A DNA stretch of 64,000 nt from Flavobacterium sp. (GTDB lineage Bacteria > Bacteroidota > Bacteroidia > Flavobacteriales > Flavobacteriaceae), in contig NZ_JAPZSU010000021.1 of NCBI RefSeq assembly GCF_027531905.1, positions 57,842-121,841 of the forward strand, given 5' to 3'. A model generated the notes under the pieces. The model was not told where the DNA came from, ran no database searches, and saw only the letters and a list, made by a program, of their open reading frames with translations. This document shows positions 1 to 8,633 of the stretch, one piece after another (position 1 is the stretch's first letter; each line of letters starts with the position of its first letter). The position numbers and the translations under genes are program-made.

Positions 1-630
1 AGATTAGCTGAGTATGCCCATGAAATTAAGAAAGTACATGCTAAAGGAGTAGAAATTGCCATTGTAATTGGTGGAGGAAATATTTTTAGAGGTGTTGCTG
101 GTGCAAGTTCTGGAATGGATCGCGTTCAAGGTGATTATATGGGAATGTTAGCCACTGTAATCAACGGAATGGCGTTGCAAGGAGCACTAGAAGATAACGG
201 AATGAAAACCCGTTTGATGACTGCTTTAAAAATGGAATCTATCGCAGAACCTTATATCAAAAGAAGAGCCGATCGTCATTTAGAAAAAGGACGTATTGTG
301 ATTTTTGGAGCTGGAACAGGAAATCCCTATTTTACAACCGATACTGCAGCTGTTTTGAGAGGTATCGAAGTAAGCGCAGATGTCATTTTAAAAGGCACAC
401 GCGTAGATGGTGTGTATGATTCTGATCCAGAAAAAAATGCTGCTGCTGTAAAATTTGACTACATTTCATTTGAAGATGTCTTAAGCAAAGGATTGAATGT
501 TATGGACACCACAGCATTTACTTTGAGTCAAGAAAACAAATTGCCAATTGTAGTTTTTGACATGAACAAAGAAGGTAATTTATTGAAAATCTGTGAAGGC
601 GAAAACATAGGAACCGTAGTTAATATATAA
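1..630 (+). CDS. pyrH: UMP kinase (uridylate kinase), 5' end outside the window
   Basis: PyrH phosphorylates UMP to UDP with ATP in the cytosol, the first committed step from UMP to the other pyrimidine nucleotides. The frame is open from base 1, so the start codon and first residues (usually about 25-30 of a ~235-residue protein) lie upstream. Visible family motifs are the glycine-rich GGGNIFRG near the left edge and the segment [31 protein letters not shown] follows in the nucleotide-binding region, then the [13 protein letters not shown] loop. The C-terminus is complete. frr follows after 70 bp on the same strand, the common bacterial pyrH-frr order, so co-transcription is likely. Identification is secure. 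Confidence 0.96.
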   Translation, partial: RLAEYAHEIKKVHAKGVEIAIVIGGGNIFRGVAGASSGMDRVQGDYMGMLATVINGMALQGALEDNGMKTRLMTALKMESIAEPYIKRRADRHLEKGRIVIFGAGTGNPYFTTDTAAVLRGIEVSADVILKGTRVDGVYDSDPEKNAAAVKFDYISFEDVLSKGLNVMDTTAFTLSQENKLPIVVFDMNKEGNLLKICEGENIGTVVNI

Positions 631-700
631 GTTTATGGTTAAAGGTTTGTAGTTTATAGTTGACTGCGAACCACCAACAACAAACAACAAACATAAGATT

Positions 701-1264
701 ATGACTGAAGAAATTGAATTTATATTAGATAGTACAGAAGAATCCATGAATGGTTCTATTGCGCATTTAGAAAAATCATTTTTGAATATCCGCGCGGGGA
801 AAGCTTCTCCAGCAATGCTAGGAAGTGTTTTTGTAGATTATTACGGGTCTGCCTCACCGCTTTCGCAAGTGTCGAAAATTAGTGTACCAGATGCGAGAAC
901 TATTACTTTGCAACCTTTTGAAAAAAGTATGTTGCACCCTATAGAAAAAGCAATTATGGTGGCTAATTTAGGGTTTAACCCAATGAACAATGGAGACGTA
1001 ATAATCATTAGTGTTCCACCTTTGACCGAAGACCGTCGTAGAGAATTGGCCAAACAAGCCAAAGCCGAAGCCGAAGACGCCAAAATTGGAATTCGTAACG
1101 CTCGTAAAGACGCCAATACCGATATTAAAAAATTAGAAAAAGACGGTACCTCTGAAGACATTTGCAAAAGTGCAGAAGAGCAAGTACAAAACTTAACCAA
1201 CACTTTCATCAAAAAAATCGATGAATTGCTAGCTGTTAAGGAAGCCGAAATTATGAAAGTGTAA
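701..1264 (+). CDS. frr: Ribosome recycling factor
   Basis: RRF works with EF-G to split the post-termination ribosome into subunits. The protein is 187 residues, the normal family length, and contains the conserved helical-domain segment around KSFLNIRAGKASPAML near residue 25. It also has the LTEDRRRELAKQAKAEAEDAK region near residue 110, ending in a charged helix. The ATG follows an A-rich leader without a Shine-Dalgarno sequence, as is usual in Bacteroidota. pyrH lies just upstream. The last 57 bp of the gene, together with its terminator, are copied again at 3275-3389 inside the downstream repeat unit, so the end of frr marks the left boundary of a tandem duplication. Confidence 0.97.
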   Translation: MTEEIEFILDSTEESMNGSIAHLEKSFLNIRAGKASPAMLGSVFVDYYGSASPLSQVSKISVPDARTITLQPFEKSMLHPIEKAIMVANLGFNPMNNGDVIIISVPPLTEDRRRELAKQAKAEAEDAKIGIRNARKDANTDIKKLEKDGTSEDICKSAEEQVQNLTNTFIKKIDELLAVKEAEIMKV

Positions 1265-1285
1265 CTTTCTCAACAAACATAAACG

Positions 1286-1320
1286 AAACCGTCTCCAATA
1301 ATATCTTGGAGACGGTTTTT
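1286..1320 (+). terminator. Rho-independent terminator of frr (copy 1 of 3)
   Basis: AAACCGTCTCCA (1286-1297) pairs with TGGAGACGGTTT (1307-1318) around a 9-nt loop and runs into a T tract. Near-identical hairpins recur at 3353-3389 and 5553-5589, so each accessory unit is bordered by the same terminator. Confidence 0.9.
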
Positions 1321-1349
1321 TTATGCCTCAAAATCACTAAATGTGGGTA

Positions 1350-1379
1350 TTGTGAGTGGATAGAGATTACCTATTTTTA
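1350..1379 (+). promoter_or_regulatory. Putative promoter of lipoprotein copy 1
   Basis: TTG at 1350-1352 and TATTTTTA at 1372-1379 match the Flavobacterium TTG/TAnnTTTG consensus (7 of 8 in the second box) with a 19-bp spacer. It lies 25 bp before the ATG at 1404. The same two boxes with identical spacing occur in unit 2 at 3417-3446, which supports function. Confidence 0.55.
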
Positions 1380-1403
1380 CAATCCATTAACTAACCTCTT
1401 TTT

Positions 1404-2817
1404 ATGAAAACAAACAAACAAACAAACAAACAAACAAACAAACAAACTAAAAGGTAGCGTTTTAACCCTACTTGTAATGCTATTTATAGGATGTATTCAA
1501 AGTTGTTCTACTGAAGAATCTTTACTAGAAAATAATGCTACTATTAAGACCGTTACCAAAGAAGAAGCTATCCTATTCCTAAAAAAACATGAAACAACGG
1601 TCAGTATAAGCAGTAAAAATGCTACTTTGGCCTTTGATTTCAACAAAATAACTCAAGAAAATCTAACCAATACCTCTGAATTGCTAACAGTGGTACCGGT
1701 AATCAATAAAGCTAAAAACCAACGAACCCGTGCACTATTACTAAAGGTAGAAAACTCTATTGAAACCATTCTTTACAGAGAATACGCGGATGTTTCTTCT
1801 ACAAAAAATAATTTTACAGGTGTTATCCTTATGACGAAATTGAATGGTGATTTCATTAGAGCCTATAGATTAAAGAATAATGAATACGATATAGAGTTAG
1901 CACCGGCTAAGGGAAATAAAGCTGCAAAAAATATAATTGCAAGTTCAAACGAAACCGTTGACGGTGGCGAGTTACAAGAAGTAGTTATAGCACCAAAGAA
2001 AAAAAGGAATACTTCAAAACAAGTATATTTAACTTTAATGCCATCAGGATCTAGCAATACAACGGAGGAAGGCAACTATGTGTTTATATGGGAAAGTATG
2101 GGTGGTGGAGATGGTAGTGCGGAAACTGAAACTGAAGAAGAAGACGAACAAATTGACACAACTGAATTAAAAGGAAAAGAAAAATGTCTTAATGACCTTT
2201 TAACTAAGCAAGATAATCCATTTGTGAAAAAGTTATTAGCTAATTTCCAAGGTGATGGTTCAAAATTTGATATTAAAATTATTTCTAAAGATAAGGTAAC
2301 AAACAAAGATGAAGATGGAAAACTTGTAGAAGTAAATGGCAAAACAATATTTACAAATGGGAGCAATATAATTACAATTGAGATAAATACAAATAGAATA
2401 AATAGTCATTCCTCCCTTGATGCCGTAAGAACAATATTGCACGAATATGTTCATGCTGATATTTTCAGAAAGTTAAATTCAATTACAAATGAAGTTGTTA
2501 ATGACTCTACAGATTTTAAACAAATCTTTGAAAAATATGGGAATCACCATAGTACAATAGCTGCATTGTACATTCAAAGTATGAAAGAAGTACTTAAAGA
2601 ATTTCATAAAACAAAACTACCAAATTGTTATAATGGTTATAAAAATTACTTTGATGAGGAACCCAGTGATGATTTTTATGAAGCTATAGCTTGGAATGGT
2701 TTGAAAGAGAAAAATGTTAAAGCATGGGCAAATTTAACCCAAGAAGAAAAAACTAAAATCGAGACTCTTGCGAAAAGGGATAATCTTTTAATTAAAGCCT
2801 CTCCTTGTTTAAATTAA
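1404..2817 (+). CDS. Phase-variable lipoprotein with HExxH metalloprotease-like domain, copy 1 (currently out of frame)
   Basis: The long frame is open from 1408. It has no start codon before ATG 1477, which would leave only five residues before the lipobox cysteine, too short for a signal peptide. In the correct frame ATG 1404 would encode a lysine-rich n-region from the AAAC repeats. A hydrophobic stretch VLTLLVMLFIG and Cys (codon 1492-1494) would follow, an ordinary lipoprotein signal. Here the tract is one unit too long (or two too short), so the gene reads OFF. Counting from 1477, residues 1-150 are nearly identical to copy 2. A WESMGGGDG motif follows, and then a diverged C-terminal domain with HEYVH at 322-326. 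Glu402 in FYEAIAWNG is a possible third zinc ligand. Protease activity is inferred from the motif. The substrate is unknown. Confidence 0.75.
1408..1447 (+). repeat. Simple sequence repeat (AAAC)10 inside the 5' coding region
   Basis: Ten perfect AAAC units directly follow ATG-A at 1404-1407. The unit length of 4 is not a multiple of 3, so every unit gained or lost shifts the downstream reading frame. With n=10 the ATG frame ends at TAG 1455-1457 after 17 codons. Any n divisible by 3 joins the ATG to the long lipoprotein frame. Slippage of this kind is the known mechanism of contingency loci; its operation here is inferred. Confidence 0.95.
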
Positions 2818-2828
2818 TTAAAAAACAT

Positions 2829-3224
2829 ATGAAAAAATATTTTAACTCAATAATTCTATTTTTTGGCTTTAACTTAATGTTAAATGCCCAAAATATCAAA
2901 AAGGACACACTTTGTTTCCTTCTTGACAAAAAATACATCGTAAATATTGATACTAACCCAAATGAATTTTATATAAAGGATAGCAAAGGGGGGAACAACG
3001 AAACCTTAATGTTTATAAAAAAAGAAAAATTAAACAAGAACAATGTTCAAAAAATACAATCATTAAAAAAATTCATCAGATCATCAGATTTTTATGATAA
3101 AAAACTAAAATTAAATGACACTAAAGCGGCTGCATTTTTAGGAAATTATGTAGTAATTTTTGCAAAAAAAAACAATAGCCTATATGAGTATTTTATCGTC
3201 AGCCCAGCTATAGTAATTCCATAA
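2829..3224 (+). CDS. Small exported protein downstream of lipoprotein copy 1
   Basis: I do not recognise the family. ATG 2829 is preferred over an upstream in-frame start at 2805 because it begins directly with a signal peptide, MKKYFNSIILFFGFNLMLNA, probably cut after the following Gln. The mature part is about 110 residues, lysine- and asparagine-rich, with no cysteines that suggest a lipoprotein. It starts 11 bp after the metalloprotease gene and probably shares its transcript. Its place directly behind a variable C-terminal domain resembles an immunity or inhibitor gene, but there is no direct evidence. The partner in unit 2 (4932-5528) has no obvious similarity to it. Confidence 0.65.
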   Translation: MKKYFNSIILFFGFNLMLNAQNIKKDTLCFLLDKKYIVNIDTNPNEFYIKDSKGGNNETLMFIKKEKLNKNNVQKIQSLKKFIRSSDFYDKKLKLNDTKAAAFLGNYVVIFAKKNNSLYEYFIVSPAIVIP

Positions 3225-3274
3225 CTATAAACTTAAATTATTAGTCTTTAAAGAACACTAGAAACAATTCGCTA

Positions 3275-3331
3275 ATCAAAAAAATCGATGAATTGCTAGC
3301 CGTTAAGGAAGCCGAAATTATGAAAGTGTAA
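3275..3331 (+). pseudogene. Displaced 3' end of frr
   Basis: These 57 bp repeat 1208-1264 with a single visible substitution and end at the same TAA. They encode only the last 18 residues of RRF (IKKIDELLAVKEAEIMKV) and have no start. It is a by-product of the tandem duplication, not a gene. Confidence 0.9.
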
Positions 3332-3352
3332 CTTTCGCAACAAACATATACG

Positions 3353-3389
3353 AAACCGTCTCCAAAAGTATCTTGGAGACGGTTTTTTT
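3353..3389 (+). terminator. Terminator copy 2, after the displaced frr tail
   Basis: AAACCGTCTCCA (3353-3364) pairs with TGGAGACGGTTT (3374-3385), followed by T residues. It probably ends the transcript of the unit 1 partner gene and isolates unit 2. Confidence 0.88.
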
Positions 3390-3416
3390 ATGGCTCAAAA
3401 TCACTAAATGTGGGTA

Positions 3417-3446
3417 TTGTGAATTGATAAGGAATAACTACTTTTA
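3417..3446 (+). promoter_or_regulatory. Putative promoter of lipoprotein copy 2
   Basis: TTG 3417-3419 and TACTTTTA 3439-3446 have the same 19-bp spacing as in unit 1. The second box matches TAnnTTTG at 7 of 8 positions. The ATG lies at 3472. Confidence 0.55.
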
Positions 3447-3471
3447 TAAACCATTAACTAACAACCATTTT

Positions 3472-4921
3472 ATGAAAACAAACAAACAAACAAACAAACA
3501 AACAAACAAACAAACAAACAAACAAACAAACAAACAAACTAAAAGGTAGCGTTTTAACCCTACTTGTAATGCTATTTATAGGATGTATTCAAAGTTGTTC
3601 TACTGAAGAATCTTTACTAGAAAACAATGCTGCCATTAAAACCGTGACCAAAGAAGAAGCTATCCTATTCCTGAAAAAACAGGAAACAACAATCAGTATT
3701 AGCGGTAAAAAAGCTTCTTTGACCTTTGATTTTAACAAAATTACCCAAGAAAAACTAACCAATACCTCCGAATTACTAACAGTAGTGCCGGTGATCACTA
3801 AAGCTAAAAACCAACGAACCCGTGCGCTATTATTAAAAGTTGAAAATTCTATTGAAACCATTCTCTATAACGAATATCCAGATGCCTCATCAACAAAAAA
3901 TAATTTTACGGGTATTATCCTTATGACGAAATTGAATGGTGATTTCATCAGGGCATACCGATTAAAAAATAATGAATATGATGTAGAGTTAGCCCCTGCA
4001 AAAGGGAATAAAACTAGTAAACTATTTTCTACAAAAGATGTCATTGCAATGGAGGAATTAAATGAAGTAATCATAATCAATGACTATAAAAAACCATCAG
4101 GTTATATCATTATACTTGAATTCACGCCTCCTTCACCAACAGCACCTTCTTATGAGGTGATTTGGGAAAGTATGGGTGGTGGAGATGGAACCGCAGCTAC
4201 TGCTGAGGAGGAAGTTGCCGCTGAATTAGCAAAAAAAATTGTAGACTCTATTGATGTATCACAATTAGACCCATGTACAAAAGAAGTATTTGAGAAGTTA
4301 AAAACATTAACAAACTCTGATATTGCAAGTATTTTTGAAAAATTTGGTGTACCAGTAAATGGAACTTACAACATTAAAATTGTTTTGGGGACACCACAAA
4401 AACCAACTGCATTAGCTGACACAAAATCAGCAGGTAAAAATAACTATATTATAACAATTAGGGACACCTATATTAAAGGAACTGAAAACAACGGAAAACC
4501 TCCAACAGATTTATCAATTGCAACAGTAATCATACACGAATTAATTCATGCACATTTCTTTGCATTATTTGATGATTATCACAATAATGGTGACATTTGC
4601 GCTTATGATAATTTTGCTTGTTTGTACGAAAAATATGTGACCAAAACTTACGGTGGAAATGATGACGCGCAACATGCCCAAATGTTTGACAATTATATAC
4701 CCATAATGGCCTCAACGTTAGCGAAATTTAAGCCTGGCCAACCCTATCAATTCTATGAAGATCTGGCTATGTCTACTATGTTCGGTTTAAATTTTTATAA
4801 TGCAAAATACCCAAAAGGTGGAGATGAAAGAACAAGAATAGAAAACAATCGTCTGTCTGAAGATTATAATAGACCTTTTGGAGAAGCAATACCTAAAGGT
4901 GTCCCATGTTCAATAAAATAA
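3472..4921 (+). CDS. Phase-variable lipoprotein with HExxH metalloprotease-like domain, copy 2 (currently out of frame)
   Basis: This paralogue of the gene at 1404 has the same architecture. The intended start is ATG 3472. As in copy 1, the present repeat number puts it out of frame with the long open frame, whose first internal ATG is 3569. The lipobox cysteine lies in LFIGC. Residues 1-150 (counted from 3569) are nearly identical to copy 1. WESMGGGDG is kept near 205, and the rest has diverged strongly. HELIH lies at 323-327 in IATVIIHELIHAHFF, with a candidate third ligand Glu397 in FYEDLAMS. Lengths from the internal ATG are 450 and 446 residues. A lipidated, surface or periplasmic zinc protease is the best inference. 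Family assignment beyond the motif is open. Confidence 0.75.
3476..3539 (+). repeat. Simple sequence repeat (AAAC)16 inside the 5' coding region
   Basis: Sixteen perfect AAAC units follow ATG-A at 3472-3475. The tract is six units (24 bp, eight codons) longer than in unit 1, so the frame relation is the same: the ATG reads into TAG 3547-3549 after 25 codons. Copy number differs between otherwise near-identical copies, which is direct evidence that the tract changes length. Confidence 0.95.
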
Positions 4922-4931
4922 ATATGTAAAC

Positions 4932-5528
4932 ATGAGAAAAATAATATACTTAGTTATCAGTATACTGCTCTTATCTTGTTCATCAATGAACGTTGAGAAA
5001 CAAATCTTACGAGACTTTATAGATGAACAAAATAAAAACGGCCGCACAATTAAAGTAATTGTAGATAAGTCCTATCCCCGAACAAAATCTTTGGACTACT
5101 ATGTCATGGCTTATGAAGATAGAAATATTCGTATGGGAGATTGGATAAGAGTTACCCCAAATGGCTACCCGCCATACAATTGGCCAATAGATATAAATGT
5201 GGTAAAAGAATTAAAATCGAAATACAAAAACGATATTACCTATTATTGGAAGAAAAAGGATTTTTACAGACCTAAATTCAAAATTATTAGTGAATATGAA
5301 TCACGTACTAGCAGAAATCCGATCTTTGAAAAGTTTTTATTCTCAAGTGGTTTATATATTTCAAAACCAGTGATGACTTTAGATAACAAATATGCTTTTA
5401 TATTTTATTCAGATTTTTCAGTGGGTACTGGAGGCACCGCTGGTAGATATGAAGCGGCTTTGCTAGAAAATGTAAACGGAAAATGGAAAATAATTGCTAC
5501 CTATATTGACCCCAATGTAATTAGTTAG
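4932..5528 (+). CDS. Small lipoprotein downstream of lipoprotein copy 2
   Basis: The family is not recognised. The 198-residue product starts with a lipoprotein signal, MRKIIYLVISILLLSC, with the cysteine at position 16. The mature part is rich in aromatic and charged residues and has no motif I can name. The gene starts 10 bp after the metalloprotease gene and ends before terminator copy 3 (5553-5589), so the two are probably one transcript. It takes the place occupied in unit 1 by an unrelated exported protein. A conserved N-terminal carrier, a variable enzyme domain and a non-homologous small neighbour make up a polymorphic effector-like layout, but an immunity role is only a hypothesis. 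Confidence 0.65.
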   Translation: MRKIIYLVISILLLSCSSMNVEKQILRDFIDEQNKNGRTIKVIVDKSYPRTKSLDYYVMAYEDRNIRMGDWIRVTPNGYPPYNWPIDINVVKELKSKYKNDITYYWKKKDFYRPKFKIISEYESRTSRNPIFEKFLFSSGLYISKPVMTLDNKYAFIFYSDFSVGTGGTAGRYEAALLENVNGKWKIIATYIDPNVIS

Positions 5529-5552
5529 CTTTACTGATTAGACTACAACTAA

Positions 5553-5589
5553 AAACCGTCTCCAAAAGTATCTTGGAGACGGTTTTTTT
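5553..5589 (+). terminator. Terminator copy 3, closing the lipoprotein array
   Basis: AAACCGTCTCCA (5553-5564) pairs with TGGAGACGGTTT (5574-5585), followed by T residues. Stem and loop are identical to copy 2. No frr tail precedes it. Confidence 0.88.
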
Positions 5590-5643
5590 GTGCTATTTTT
5601 GTCCATCTAATACAAAAATCGCTTGGGTTCAAAACACACTTTT

Positions 5644-8142
5644 ATGAAGCAATTGAGTTGGTTGTTGCTACTTTTTACGTTCTCACTACAGGCGCAATTC
5701 CAATGGAATGGTTTGGTGAAAGACGCAAAGACCAATCAACCCTTGCCTTTTGCGAGCATTAGCAGTAACACGGGTTTTCAAACCATCTCGGATGTAGACG
5801 GAAAATTCCAGCTCTTGAGTCCCAATCCTATTTTGGATTTTACGGTTTCTTATTTGGGCTATACTCCCTTCCAACAAGTCATCACGCCCAACAAAACGTT
5901 TTATGTCGTGGCCTTACAAGAAAAGTCCAATGATTTGAATGAAGTCTTGATTCCCAAAGAAAATGAAGCTTTACAAATTATTCGAAAAGCTATAGCGGCC
6001 AAATCAGTCAATAATCCGCAGCAAAAAAACAATAGCTTTTCGTTTAAATCCTATAACAAACTCCTAGTTACCGCCAATCCCGACTCGATTAATGGTAAAA
6101 TTGATTCGGTTTTTGTAGACAAAACCTATGGTAGAGAACTGGTAAAAGTAGATTCATCTAACTACAAGTTTAAAGAAATCATTAGTAAGCAGCATTTGTT
6201 TCAAACGGAGAAAGTATCGCTTTTTCAGTACCAAAACAGCTACTTAAAAGAAGTGATTTTAGGAACCAAAATGGCTGGCTTCAAGCAACCTATTTATGAA
6301 ATGATCGCGTTCAATTTGCAATCTTTTTCGATTTATGAACCCAAATATGAGTTGTTCGAAACCAAATACAATAGCCCCATAGCCGATGACGCGCCAGAAC
6401 ATTACAATTACAAACTACTGGATTCGGTAGCCATTGACGGCAGGACTAGCTATATGATTTATTTCAAAAACAAGAAAAAGAAAAATGCAGCAGGACTAGA
6501 AGGCGTTTTATATATAGACACGGCTTCCTATGCGATTGCTAAAGCTATTATGCGCATAAAAGGCGTGTTGGACATCAGCGGGACTCACGAATTTGTGTAT
6601 TTGCCTAAGGAAAAAATTTGGTTCCCCTCGGCCAAGACATTTCAAATTGTAAAAGGAAAAAGCGATGATGACATTAAAATTCTTGGTGGAACCATACAGT
6701 TTGATGGCGATGTTGAACAAGGATTCAAACCTCGAAAAAAGGAAGCTACCGATATTAGTTATTTGATTTCTAAAAGTTACAATTTTGATATAGAATACAA
6801 CAAAGCTGTCAAAATCAAACAACCAACGATAGCTATTGACATTCAAGAAGACGCTATTAATCAAACGGATGCTTTTTGGGAAGCGTATAGAAAAGAGAAA
6901 TTGGATTTGCGCAGTCAAAAAACCTATGCAGCTGTCGATAGCATTTCAATAAAAAATGGCATTGAAAGCAAACTGCTCTTTGGTCGAAAAATCATCAATG
7001 GCTATGTGCCCATTAGTGTGATTGATTTTGATTTAAGGAAGTTTGTGAGTTTCAACAATTACGAAGGTTTTCGTTTGGGTGTTGGAGGTATTACCAATGA
7101 TCGCTTTTCTAAAAAATGGAAAATAGAAGGCTATAGCGCTTACGGCACAAAAGACGGGACTTTTAAATACAGTTTAGGTATTGGTACCCGAATCAATAAG
7201 TTTTCGAATACTTGGTGGGGCATTTCATTTACGGATGATGTGCGAGAAATAGCGAGCACCACTTGGACTGTTGACCGAAGAGCGTTCAAAATTTACGACC
7301 CAAGACCTATTAACATTAGTACTTTTTACCAATATCAAACGTGGAAAACGACTGTTGAAACCAAGTTTATTCCAAAAACCGAAAGCATTTGGGAAGTATC
7401 CAATACTTTTGTGGAGCCAAAGTTTAATTATGTCTACAATCTGGGTGGCAAACTCTTTACGAAATACAATTTGACTACGGCTATGGTTTCGTTGCGTTGG
7501 AATCCGTTTAGCGATTATATGCAAACGCCAACGGGAAGAATTGAAACCGAAAAAAGGTATCCCAAATTTACGTTTCAGTTTACCAAATCATTGCCCAATG
7601 TGGGCAACAATGATTTTGAGTTTAGTAAAATCGATTTTAGAACCGAATATCAAAAGAATTACTTGAGCGGTCAAAAAACAAGTTTGCTATTTGAAGCAGG
7701 CTATACTATTGGCGACTTGCCTTTGACGCATTTGTACAATACCTCGCCGAATAATTTGAATAAAGAAACGATTATTCAGCGTGTGACTTTTGCGGGTAAA
7801 AACAGTTTTGAAACGATGTTTTTTAATGAATTTTTCTCGAGTAAGTTTGCTTATTTTCAGTTCAAGCACAGTTTTAATCGCATTCATTTGTTGAAAAAGG
7901 TGAAACCTAATTTGGTAGTGGTGAGTCGAATGGGATGGGGCGATATGGAAAAACCAGAACAGCATGTTGGCATTAACTACAAAACCCTACGCGAAGGCTA
8001 TTTTGAATCGGGAATCGAGTTGAACCAAATTTATAACGGCATTGGACTAAGTGGTTTTTATCGTTATGGGCCGAATCAATTGGAAAAATTCCAAGATAAT
8101 ATTGCGGTGAAAATTAGCTTTATTTTGAATTTGGGATTCTAA
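5644..8142 (+). CDS. DUF5686 family outer-membrane protein with carboxypeptidase-like regulatory domain
   Basis: The 832-residue envelope protein starts at ATG 5644, since the longer frame begins with TTG 5623 and only adds residues in front of the signal peptide MKQLSWLLLLFTFSLQAQ. Residues ~22-100 form a CarboxypepD_reg-like beta-sandwich (VKDAKTNQPLPFASI, then VSYLGYTPF). The remainder matches the DUF5686 family of large Bacteroidota proteins. Its second half is rich in alternating aromatic and polar strands and ends in Phe (ILNLGF), typical of an outer-membrane beta-barrel. The family's function is not established, though a TonB-receptor-like fold without a plug is often proposed. It is preceded by the terminator at 5553-5589 and so has its own promoter. 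Confidence 0.85.
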   Translation: MKQLSWLLLLFTFSLQAQFQWNGLVKDAKTNQPLPFASISSNTGFQTISDVDGKFQLLSPNPILDFTVSYLGYTPFQQVITPNKTFYVVALQEKSNDLNEVLIPKENEALQIIRKAIAAKSVNNPQQKNNSFSFKSYNKLLVTANPDSINGKIDSVFVDKTYGRELVKVDSSNYKFKEIISKQHLFQTEKVSLFQYQNSYLKEVILGTKMAGFKQPIYEMIAFNLQSFSIYEPKYELFETKYNSPIADDAPEHYNYKLLDSVAIDGRTSYMIYFKNKKKKNAAGLEGVLYIDTASYAIAKAIMRIKGVLDISGTHEFVYLPKEKIWFPSAKTFQIVKGKSDDDIKILGGTIQFDGDVEQGFKPRKKEATDISYLISKSYNFDIEYNKAVKIKQPTIAIDIQEDAINQTDAFWEAYRKEKLDLRSQKTYAAVDSISIKNGIESKLLFGRKIINGYVPISVIDFDLRKFVSFNNYEGFRLGVGGITNDRFSKKWKIEGYSAYGTKDGTFKYSLGIGTRINKFSNTWWGISFTDDVREIASTTWTVDRRAFKIYDPRPINISTFYQYQTWKTTVETKFIPKTESIWEVSNTFVEPKFNYVYNLGGKLFTKYNLTTAMVSLRWNPFSDYMQTPTGRIETEKRYPKFTFQFTKSLPNVGNNDFEFSKIDFRTEYQKNYLSGQKTSLLFEAGYTIGDLPLTHLYNTSPNNLNKETIIQRVTFAGKNSFETMFFNEFFSSKFAYFQFKHSFNRIHLLKKVKPNLVVVSRMGWGDMEKPEQHVGINYKTLREGYFESGIELNQIYNGIGLSGFYRYGPNQLEKFQDNIAVKISFILNLGF

Positions 8143-8209
8143 CTCAGATTTAAAGAAAGTGGTGCTTTGACAATTCACCTTTGACTTATATTTTGCAATT
8201 TCTTTTAAC

Positions 8210-8249
8210 CGCAAGGCTCGCAAAGAAAAAAATCGCAAGGTTCGCAAAG
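8210..8249 (+). repeat. Two direct copies of a 16-bp flavobacterial repeat
   Basis: CGCAAGGCTCGCAAAG (8210-8225) and CGCAAGGTTCGCAAAG (8234-8249) differ at one base. They open an ~800-bp gene-free region (8143-8948) that also contains the palindromes and MITE-like element listed separately. I see nothing further in 8386-8633. Confidence 0.6.
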
Positions 8250-8313
8250 TTCTACGTGAGGACAATGCCATTAAGTTAAGAGATTTTAGCTTAATTCTAC
8301 TATTAAAGGCTTT

Positions 8314-8385
8314 TTGTCATTCCGACGGAGGAGGAATCACATAATGTGAGTAATTTGTGCGATTCCTCCTCCGTCGGAATGACAA
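8314..8385. repeat. Long perfect inverted repeat (25-bp arms)
   Basis: The left arm at 8314-8338 starts TTGTCATTCCGACGGAGG. The right arm at 8361-8385 is its exact reverse complement, and 22 bp lie between them. It would fold into a very stable hairpin. There is no T tract specific to either strand, so it looks more like an interspersed REP-type palindrome than a simple terminator. Confidence 0.8.
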
Positions 8386-8633
8386 CTAAACCAGCAAAAT
8401 TGAGTTTCAATAAATGATGTAACAAATAGAATTAAGCGGAGATTTTTAATTGAAGATTAACGATTCTTGACCCGAGCGTTAGCTAATTGGCGAAGCATTT
8501 TAGATTTTGTGCTAATAAATAAAAAAGCCTTTTTTTTTCAATGTTTTACACATCAGAAATCAAAAATCGTTATTCAAAAATCAGCAATCAGATTATTTGA
8601 TTATTCCTTAATTTAACGACATTGTACGTAAGG

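Larger units (their letters stand above)
1208..5589 (+). repeat. Tandem segmental duplication: frr tail, terminator, promoter, (AAAC)n, lipoprotein, partner gene
   Basis: Unit 1 runs from 1208 to about 3274 and unit 2 from 3275 to about 5550, with a third copy of the terminator closing the array at 5553-5589. Shared in order are the last 57 bp of frr, the terminator hairpin, a leader with promoter, ATG plus AAAC tract, and the first ~450 bp of the lipoprotein gene. After that the units diverge and carry unrelated partner genes. The displaced frr tail shows that the duplication breakpoint lies inside frr. Confidence 0.88.

Noticed and set aside
1477..1494. ATG 1477 (and 3569 in unit 2) as the true start of the lipoproteins
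   Set aside because: It leaves five residues before the lipobox cysteine and no basic n-region, too short for signal peptidase II processing.
1408..3539. AAAC tracts as a CRISPR array or sequencing low-complexity noise
   Set aside because: There are no spacers. The tracts are perfect, differ in length between copies and sit at the same coding position, which fits a simple sequence repeat with function.
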